Source: Crambe crambe
Lineage: Eukaryota > Porifera > Demospongiae > Poecilosclerida > Crambeidae
Length of the DNA stretch: 64,000 nucleotides
Direction of reading: 5' to 3'
Assembly (NCBI GenBank): GCA_963924555.1
Contig: OZ004583.1
Coordinates: 7,950,582 to 8,014,581 of the forward strand
Position numbers and translations under genes: made by a program. Positions within the stretch are counted from its first letter, which is position 1, and every line of letters begins with the position of its first letter. This document shows positions 56,321-64,000 of the stretch, one piece after another. The notes under the pieces are model-generated. The model did not search any database. It saw only the letters and a list, made by a program, of their open reading frames with translations, and was not told the DNA's origin.

Positions 56321-58723
56321 TTAATGAATTTCATGAGCATAGGCAATGATACTGACTAGTATCAGTGGATTAGAATTCACGTTCAATTGTTCCAATTCAG
56401 TTCTGGAAAAGGAATGATTTAAATAATCCCTTGCATGGGAATGAATCAAAGGAACATTCAAATCGACAATGTGTCTGTTATCACAACTTCCTTGTTTCGA
56501 TGTCTCTTTGCTTGATTTCACTCCTGATGGCTGTTCTTTCGATGTCTCTTTGCTTGATTCAACTTCAAATGGCTGTTCTTTCGATGCTTCTTTGCTTGAT
56601 TTCACTGCTGATGGCTGTTCTAAAGATGTCTCTTTGCTTGATTTTACTCCAGATGGTTGACAGAGACGAGAAATTGAGTTGATTATGATGAGGTAGGGCA
56701 AACTACAAGCACAACTAAATTCAGAGTCACAAAATTCAAATAAACTGCATGAAAGCAATGGAGATGGGTGGGGGTGATCACTACAAGGCAAAGGTATCGA
56801 GTTCAGTAATTTCATGTCCATTATGCACCGTTTCCATCGACTCAGGCCCTCCAAGATGCGTGTCCTCCTAGCTTCCTCAACAAGCCTCTCATAAATTGAT
56901 CGGACTGAACCCACATAGTTTTCAGAGAGAAACTCAGTGAAAGGATACATCTGTTCGCCAGAATTGTGATCAAAGACATGGAGAATGTCATCCTTTAGAA
57001 TCAAAAAATCCAACTCACCAGTCATATCTCCACACTGCTTCTCTATAACTGAAAACAACTCCCCGGCTTTGTTCACATGCTCAATCTTGTCTTTATGATC
57101 CTTGACGAGGATAGAGTGTAGCTGAATGTGAATATGACAGGTGTGCGGCTCAGAATACCAGCTTTTCTTCATTAACGTAAAGTCTTTCACAAGTCTTTCG
57201 ATATAATGTCTATTATCATCATAGATGAAGACTCTTTCCAAGGATTCCACAGGGAGCTTCAAATTAAGATCTGTAGGGCACCAATGGATTGTGAACGAGG
57301 TCAAATTGGTGCAAGCAGTTAAATCCAATCGAGATAAGCAAACGTTCTTCAATTTAAATGTATGCAGTTTTTTTAAACTGATCTTCAAGGAGGGTAACTG
57401 ATTGAAATATCTAACAGAATCACGCAGGGTGTTGATTTCTTGTATTGCAAAAATGGAGAGAGAGCTAAGGAGAGGAAGGATTGCTAAACAGCTCTGGATG
57501 TTGAGGATGCTGGATTGTTGCTGTGTGTCAAGATGTCGGTTATCCCAGGGAAGGACAAGCTCTGTGAGGGTATGGGGAAGAGCAAGTGCTGAAAGAGAGC
57601 CAGTAAAGGAATGAAGGGAGAGGGATGAAATCTCAGGACACAACTTTAGAAATTTTCTATAGTGGTATGTTTTGACCATATTTCCTGGATCAAAGTACAT
57701 CTTGGTGTCAGCAAGGCCTGTCATTTCAAGCGACTTCAGTTGCCGAAAAGAGACTCCTTGAGATATCAGCTGCTCGAAGAATTGTTTCACCAAAATGGTG
57801 GAAGGCAGGCAGATCCTTCGAAGAGTATCTTTACACTTTCGACAAATATTAGCAACAATTGATGCATACTGTTGCAGAGAAGCAAGAGAAATATGATGGT
57901 AAGAGCTAATGAATACTATTTCTAAGTCTTCAAATTCCATAGCCTTCCAGTTTGAGAGTGCAGTTTCTAAGACTATGAAGTCCACAAGTCCAAGCTGTAG
58001 ACTCTTTAAGACCTTGCTCTTGACAATTATTCCAATGAGCTCACCGAGATGGCCAAAGTTACCAACACAGCAAAACTTCCTGACATTCGGGAAATTTAAA
58101 CCACCAATACCCATTACTACTGGATAAAGCTTACATCTGATCAAAGCTATTTCAACACTTGCAGAAAAATAGCTCAAGGTTTGAAAGTCGATGAGAGCAT
58201 CTTCCAAGTGGAGCATACTGATATTGCCAAAGAGAAAATACCGTGAAATGGGATCAGGATGAGCTCTTGAAAAGGACGATACATTTACCTCTAAGAAGGC
58301 AATGTGGCCATCCACATGTTGAACTGCCTCCATGAAGGTTGTACTATCAATGAACTCCACTTCAGTTATGCTTGTATGGCATGTTGCTGTCTTCAGAGTT
58401 TCCTGGGTGGAGTAACTTGGACTACAGTGGCTATTGGAGAGATGGGGAGGGAGGTATGCTATGCTTCTGGCCAATGGACAACGTCTCAAGAGATTGGAAA
58501 GAGCTTTCAGCGGTAATGGTACTACGTGAGGTTCATACTGCCTGAATATGTCGTGCTTGATGTGGTGGTGATAAAAGTTGAGGGACTTGAGAGTGGACAA
58601 GTAGGATGACACAGCCTGATAAAGACGTTGGCTGAGGTGTTCCAATTGGAGCACATTTCTCAGTGTTAGAAAGGAGAAGATGTGGAAGAGAACGTCATCA
58701 GGAAGGCTTGTAAATGTCCGCAT
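56321..58723 (-). CDS. F-box protein, FBXO38-like, intronless
   Basis: One open frame of 800 residues. Residues 5-48 are an F-box (SLPDDVLFHIFSFLTLRNVL, QLEHLSQRLYQAV), which would bind SKP1 in an SCF ubiquitin ligase. Residues 50-480 alternate L-rich strands and helices like a degenerate leucine-rich repeat. The segment LKNVCLSRLDLTACTNLT followed by ERVFIYDDNRHYIERLV and CHIHIQL resembles the C-terminal part of FBXO38 as I know it. Residues 715-770 are four copies of a 14-residue repeat QPSGVKSSKETSKE, encoded by a 42-bp DNA repeat (about 56498-56665). It ends 182 bp from the last receptor, tail to tail. The single-exon form in a region of many-exon genes suggests retroposition. Orthology to FBXO38 is tentative. 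Confidence 0.75.
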   Translation of the reverse strand: MRTFTSLPDDVLFHIFSFLTLRNVLQLEHLSQRLYQAVSSYLSTLKSLNFYHHHIKHDIFRQYEPHVVPLPLKALSNLLRRCPLARSIAYLPPHLSNSHCSPSYSTQETLKTATCHTSITEVEFIDSTTFMEAVQHVDGHIAFLEVNVSSFSRAHPDPISRYFLFGNISMLHLEDALIDFQTLSYFSASVEIALIRCKLYPVVMGIGGLNFPNVRKFCCVGNFGHLGELIGIIVKSKVLKSLQLGLVDFIVLETALSNWKAMEFEDLEIVFISSYHHISLASLQQYASIVANICRKCKDTLRRICLPSTILVKQFFEQLISQGVSFRQLKSLEMTGLADTKMYFDPGNMVKTYHYRKFLKLCPEISSLSLHSFTGSLSALALPHTLTELVLPWDNRHLDTQQQSSILNIQSCLAILPLLSSLSIFAIQEINTLRDSVRYFNQLPSLKISLKKLHTFKLKNVCLSRLDLTACTNLTSFTIHWCPTDLNLKLPVESLERVFIYDDNRHYIERLVKDFTLMKKSWYSEPHTCHIHIQLHSILVKDHKDKIEHVNKAGELFSVIEKQCGDMTGELDFLILKDDILHVFDHNSGEQMYPFTEFLSENYVGSVRSIYERLVEEARRTRILEGLSRWKRCIMDMKLLNSIPLPCSDHPHPSPLLSCSLFEFCDSEFSCACSLPYLIIINSISRLCQPSGVKSSKETSLEQPSAVKSSKEASKEQPFEVESSKETSKEQPSGVKSSKETSKQGSCDNRHIVDLNVPLIHSHARDYLNHSFSRTELEQLNVNSNPLILVSIIAYAHEIH

Positions 58724-58739
58724 GGTGGAGTCTCCCTAC

Positions 58740-58910
58740 CATGTACCAGCCTTGGAATGTGTCTGGTAAAGTACGTACACGTGTCTGCGTCTCTCCGCCC
58801 GCGCCCGGCGCCCCGCGCCCGGCGCCCCACGTCACACGTACACGTACACGTCACGTAGACGTACCGCGCGCTCGTATCATTTCTGCCATCCGCATTATTT
58901 CCGGAATGGA
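58740..58910 (-). promoter_or_regulatory. CpG-rich promoter of the F-box gene
   Basis: Directly upstream of the ATG: GCGCCCGGCGCCCC twice, CACGTCA (CRE-like) and a run of ACGTAC/ACACGT words, then TTTCCGGAA (ETS-like) near 58900. It is the most GC-rich stretch in the window. Confidence 0.5.
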
Positions 58911-60185
58911 CAGGAAAGGAGTATTGAACAACCAGATATAAAAGCTACAGTTCGATCTTTTAAATACTGCTTGTGATCATTATCAGATCATGCTTAGCTA
59001 TCTAGTACACTGTTTCTAGGCAAAGATTCTTTGATAACCCTGAATCTGAGCAAAGAAAATCGGTGAGTCCTCTAGCTAGCTACCTAGCTAGTACTTGCAG
59101 CTCTACAAATGAACTTCTGCATGAAAAATGTTCCCTTCCTGTACAAAAGATTCTGGCAATAGATCATAGCAATATAATTAACTTAACTAAGTAGCTATAT
59201 GGATAGCTTGATATACAAAGTCTCCCCAAACCAAATTAATGTGAGTTGAGCATCTGGTTGTCAATTGAAAGCTCTCCTCTGACCCCAATTAGGGGTGGAC
59301 TGGTCACATGAGATACTCTATCTAGTTGTGAATGTAGCAGAAGTCTGGATGCTCTCTGTAACAATTGGATAAAGTTCAAAGTTCATAGCTAGTTTGATGA
59401 ATGGTTATAGTCTTCTCAGCACTTTTGCAGACTAGACAAAACCACAAAGTCCCAATATAGAATTCCAAAGTACACACTTCAGTACTATACTCGGGTTCAC
59501 ATGGATTAGCAAACATTGTATTGACAGCCTAGCTGTAGTCTTGTTTCTTCTCTGTCATACATTTCTGGCATAGCTTTAATGAAATTAGCTTTTATGTAAC
59601 AAATCATTTTGTTCAGTGAGGGAATTACTACACAATAGTAGCTTCACAACACTGTAATAATTATGTCTTCCATGACACCATTATATTTCAGGGTGTACCA
59701 AAGAATGGTAAAGCAGGGTAACTCCAATGGTGGGGTAATCTTATGAGTTCTATTTTGAAAAATATAATAATAATTCTACTGATTATATCTTCCAACTTTG
59801 AGCTCAGTTATTTGAACTGTTCGGAATTACCCTGCTGTTCAGAATCATCCCACTTTACCTTCAATGTCTCCAAGCTTGACTATTGAAACACATTAGCAAT
59901 GTTTGCAGCCATAATCTGTGTGGGTTAATCCCCCAGTCACATTGATTTCAATATCGATTGTACTCCTTTTTAGGCTGTTTCAGCATATTTTATGCTAATG
60001 CTGATTTCAAAGTTTACCAAGTCATCCAAAAACTGTCACTGTTGTATTTGTAAATTCTGTTTTGACAGCAACTGCCAAAGATTTATGAGTAGCTATGAAT
60101 ATGCCAAATGCTTTTGTTATTTTCGTGTTAACTATTCAATGGTCTTCTGTTGCTTCGGACTATCTTATTCATATTGATCCTTCAG
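58911..60185. other. upstream region of the beta-helix gene
   Basis: No coding exon could be proved. The next gene's open frame starts right after an acceptor at 60184-60185, so a first exon with the signal peptide should lie here or further left of it. Confidence 0.35.
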
Positions 60186-63100
60186 CTGGAAAGAACAGTG
60201 ATGAATGTTTCTCTTCCCAAGTCCCCTGTCGTAACCTGAGCTGGGCCTTCCAACCACAGCATCGCAGAAACTCCACTCAGTATGTCCTGTCCCCGGGGAC
60301 ACACTTCTTGACAGACCCCACACCCCCCTTCCAGGATCTCACCTTCCTGGCTTTCACTGGAGCAGGTTCTACAGTGGACTGCACCCAAACAGAGGACACT
60401 GGACTGGCATTCATCAACGTCAAAAATATAACCTTCTTCAACATTACCTTCCATGGGTGTGCTGCTCTGAGAAACAGTACAAGCAGACAGTACGATGTTA
60501 GGACGGACTTTCACTTCCAACTATACAAGTTCTACGTGGCATTATACTTCTTCCAGTGCAGCGATGTAAATATGACATCGTTGGAGATTAGGGAAAGTCC
60601 CAATGCTACGGGGCTTGTCTTGTATAATACGGTAGGAAACAACATTTTCAGAAAGTCAATTTTTTCACAGAACCGAGTAGAAGATACTGATTTGGCAGAA
60701 TATCCTGGAGGAGGTGGTGTATATATTGAATTCACATACTGTATCCCTGGAGATATCACTTGTACTGAAGAATACATCGATGACTCGATATACCAGTTCA
60801 ACCAGAATGCAAACTACATCTTCGAGGCAACTGAATTCAGCTACAACAAAGCAAGCAACCTGCAGAATTTCAAAGTCCAGGAAACCTACATCATTCCTTA
60901 CAAGAGGATTCAAAACACCTTTGGAAAAGGAGGGGGGCTGGGCATAGTTTTAAAAGCAAATGCATCCAATAACAGCTTTGTGATACTGAATTGTAACTTT
61001 GAAGGGAACGAAGCTGTGAGAGGTGGTGGAATGCTTGTCGAATATCAAGATAAATCCAGCAACAACACAGTGATCATGAAGGAGACTGTGTTTTCTGGGA
61101 ATTCTGCCCCCCACAGTGATGATTTGGAAACGGCAGGTGGTGGGGTAAGAGTCGGGTACTATGTCTACAACACTCGGGACAATAAAGAAACGTTCAAGAA
61201 CCAATTCATTGTCGAGAGTTGCGAATTTTTGGACAACCATGCTCTAAACGGTGGGGGACTCTCTTTCTTCCCTGTCCGACAGCTGATAGATTTCGATGAC
61301 CAGCTCTTTGAGTTCACCATCTTCAACACAACATTTAGAGAGAATCACGCTCACATTGGCGCTGCCTTGGAGATCACTGTTTTTTCACTCTTCATCGAGG
61401 GATATGAACCTCTAGTGGTTCTTGATTCTTCAAGATTCATAGACAATGACATTGTTGAGAACTCCAACAACTCAATGATACGGGAGGAAGGAATAGGCAG
61501 CGTTTATACAAATGGTATTCGAGTTCACTGTCGGAGAGAAATCTCATTTGTGGGCAACATGGGATCAGCTCTTGCTGCGGTGAGCACGCTGGTGAATTTC
61601 ACCGGATGCAATGCGACTTTCGATTCTAATCACGGACGTGATGGAGGAGGCATCAACCTCCTTGGTTCTGCTTTCATTGTGATCGGAGATTCAACTTCAA
61701 TGACATTTGAGAGGAACAAGGCTGAAGTGAGAGGTGGAGCCATTTCTAATATTTTCATTGAAAGGGAGAACAATTTTAAGACGTACCCAAACTGCTTCGT
61801 TCGTCATATGAATCCATTTCGACACCCTAAAGAGTGGAATGCAAGCTTCACTTTTGTTGACAACGAGGCTAATTTGCTTGGTAAGTCACTCTATACCACT
61901 TCACTCTCTCCTTGTGCGTGGGCAGGGGGTTCTGGTGTGGGTGCGTACTCCGATATCCTGTGTTGGGTTGGGTGGAGTTATATGAGAAATGAATCCGTGT
62001 CAAACTGTTCAGACGAGATCAACACAGCTAGCGGACGGATTATTTATCATAACAAAGTCAATGACGGTAACATCAGCAGTAATATGACCATTCACGATGC
62101 CGAACCAATCAAAGTCATTCCTGGGGAAGTGTTCCGACTCCCTCTCTTAATAACAGACGATCTCAAGAAAGAAATAAACAATCAAACGGTCTTTACTGCC
62201 CAGACAATAGACACCAATGTATCCGAGGTGAACCAGAGATACACGTTCGTGTCAGGTGAATACGTGCAAGTGGATGGCTTTGGTGGTCACAACACCACCC
62301 TTTTGTTACACACAGACAGTGAGAGAGTGTGGCACGTGGAGCTGGATATCGCACTTCAAGATTGTCCTCCAGGCTTTCTACCTTCCAGTAATGACATAAG
62401 TTCCTTCTGTAAATGCAACACGGATAACTATCAAGGAAAGATTACCTGTTCCCAGCAGGCCATGAAAGCTCACATAATCAATGGATACTGGTTTGGAGAG
62501 ATAGAGGAATATGATGAACTCGTTACGTCGCTCTGTCTACCAGGATTCTGTCGCAAGGACAGCAAATCTCATCATAAAAAGCTGCCGAGAGATGCCAATT
62601 TGTTGGTGGAAGAGCTCTGTGGGGGCGAGAACCACCGCAAGGGAATTTTATGCGGGGAATGTGAAGAAGGTTACGGACCTGCTATTAATTTGAATGATTA
62701 TCAATGCAAGCCTTGCACAGGATCTGTACCCATAAAGGATGGGATCTTGTATATTGTTTCTCTCTATGTTCCTCTCCTGCTCACATTCATCTTTATCATC
62801 GTATTCAGCATACGACTAACCAGTGGACCGGCGAATGCTTTCATTTTTTACGCACAAATAGTTTCCAGTACGTTTGACTTGAGTGCTGATCGACATATCC
62901 CTATTGACCTAATCACAGGGATTGAAAACAACAGTGAATACTTGCTTACTGCCTACAGATTACCCTATGGAGTTTTTAATTTGGACTACATTGAGAATTA
63001 TGTTGGACCGTTATGTATTGGGTCAGGTCTAAATGCCCTGGACGCTTTGGAGTTAGATTACGTGGTGGCCCTCTTCCCCCTCCTGATGATAGCCGTGGTC

Positions 63101-64000
63101 GTAATCCTCGTGAAGATCAAGAACAGCTCCTACTTTAGTTACTGCTGCAGCTGGAGTTTCAGAAACTCGAGGTATAAATTCCTCCGTCACTGGAAAGCTG
63201 GGGAGTCACTCCTGCACGCATTCTCTGCTTTCTTGCTTCTTTCCTACATCAAGTTTAGTCTGACTTCGTCCTATTTGATCAACATCCATGCATTTTACAA
63301 TGCTAAGGGTGACGAGGTAGGTGTGCGCCGAGCCTATTATGCTGGCCAGTTCAGAATCGATAATTGGATGTATATCCTACGATACAGACTACCCGGCATT
63401 CTTGTCCTCATCCTTATCACTCTACCTCCACTGATCCTCTTTGGCTATCCAGTAGTCTGGTTCGAAAGACTCATCATAAAAATTGATTGTCTCTGGCGAC
63501 TGTACCCAGCTGATAAAGTGCAGATATTTCTGGATACTTTCCAAGGATGTTACAGAGACAATCGTCGTTTCTTTGCTGGAATGTACTTTGCCTTCCGCCT
63601 GACAATAAACGTGACTTACATCTTAACAGACAACTGGTTACAGCAGTTTGTGGTCCAGCAAATAGCGTGCACTGTATTCATCTTCATTATAGCGTTTTGT
63701 TGGCCGTACCGTGACGAGCAATGGTATCTCAACTACGTGGACCTCTTCATCTTCACAAACTTAGCAATCGTAAACGCCTTCAGTTTATACTTATTCACCT
63801 TCTCCCAAATCAATCAAGTCCAACCCCCTCCTCTTTGGCCGTTCATCCTTCAATATATCCTCGTCTTCTTGCCACTAGCTTACATGGTCCTCTATGTCAT
63901 CTGGTACCTCCTCAAACCATCCCACAAAGAAGCGCTGAAGAAGTGTGTCATGATGCCCATTACGAAACTAAGGAAGAGAAGGAGAGACAAGTTCCTTCGC
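60186..64000 (+). CDS. giant beta-helix ectodomain / Cys-rich / multi-pass membrane protein (partial, both ends)
   Basis: After the acceptor at 60184-60185 one frame stays open for 1271 codons to the edge of the window. Codons 1-700 are extracellular: many N-x-S/T sites and repeated GGGVYIEF, GGGLGIV, GGGMLVEY, GGGVRVGY, GGGLSFF, GGGINLL, GGAISNI, each followed 20-40 residues later by an F..N.A pattern. This is the signature of right-handed beta-helix (pectate-lyase/PMP-like) repeats. Codons 725-850 are Cys-rich with CGECEEGYGPAINLNDYQC, an EGF/TNFR-like module. From about 850 on there are eight to nine hydrophobic segments (e.g. LYVPLLLTFIFIIVF, LFPLLMIAVVVILV, GILVLILITLPPLILF), then basic KLRKRRRDK. 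This architecture is a large family in sponges; function unknown, presumably a surface receptor or adhesion protein. First exon and C-terminus not in view. Confidence 0.8.

Noticed and set aside
59992..60177. Cys-rich open frame just before the beta-helix gene
   Set aside because: It stops before the acceptor at 60185, has no splice donor in frame and lacks a signal peptide, so it is unlikely to be the missing first exon.

Overview
The window reads as animal nuclear DNA, most likely from a demosponge. The signs are very short GT-AG introns (down to about 50 bp), many TAGCTAGC-type words, dense small inverted-repeat elements, long G or C homopolymers, and protein families typical of sponges: Ig-like/FN3/Sushi receptors in tandem, an IRAK-like kinase, and a giant beta-helix protein with a multi-pass membrane tail. 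No rRNA, tRNA or bacterial operon was seen. Everything here is read by eye from the sequence; no search was run.

Layout. 1-8140: a decayed, transposon-like Cys-rich gene on the minus strand (525-2548), a 70-bp minisatellite (5.4-6.3 kb) and G-tract-bearing dispersed repeats. 8.1-12.5 kb: a four-exon plus-strand gene for an unrecognised 626-residue nuclear-type protein, with an inverted-repeat element in its leader intron. 12.5-26.5 kb: gene-poor, with minisatellites, low-complexity tracts, an NHL-repeat remnant and a large hairpin.

27.2-56.1 kb is the heart of the window: a head-to-tail cluster of type I membrane receptors. Each is built from phase-1 exons: signal peptide plus Ig-like domain, FN3, one or two CCP/Sushi modules, and a last exon with the transmembrane helix and a short tail carrying two tyrosine motifs, YEEV and YGPV, 13 residues apart (ITAM/ITIM-like). 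I count four intact genes (28183, 39456, 52412, 54163), one complete but twice-frameshifted gene (47985), three clear pseudogenes (27262, 30132, 51121) and one scrap (about 47.3 kb). The tail and CCP exons are almost identical between copies while the N-terminal Ig-like exon differs most, as expected for a recognition family under gene conversion and diversification.

An insertion of about 8.07 kb (31336-39408) splits the cluster just upstream of the 39456 receptor. The empty site survives in the paralogous copy near 51073. The insert is bounded by inverted arrays of a roughly 30-bp repeat (foldback-like ends) and carries a decayed DDE integrase-like gene on the plus strand and a 19-exon IRAK-like kinase gene on the minus strand. 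A dispanin/IFITM-like membrane gene (43970-44986) and an aerolysin-type pore-former-like gene (45003-45941, minus) sit tail to tail inside the cluster.

56.3-64 kb: an intronless FBXO38-like F-box gene (minus) with a GC-rich promoter, then a very large beta-helix/multi-TM gene that runs off the right edge.

How they may work together (inference): the receptors look like surface recognition or immune receptors able to recruit SH2 proteins through phosphotyrosines. An IRAK-like kinase, a pore-former and an IFITM-like protein in the same neighbourhood would suit an innate-immunity or self-recognition locus. An NRF-1-like GCATGCGC motif lies 20-62 bp upstream of most of these start codons.
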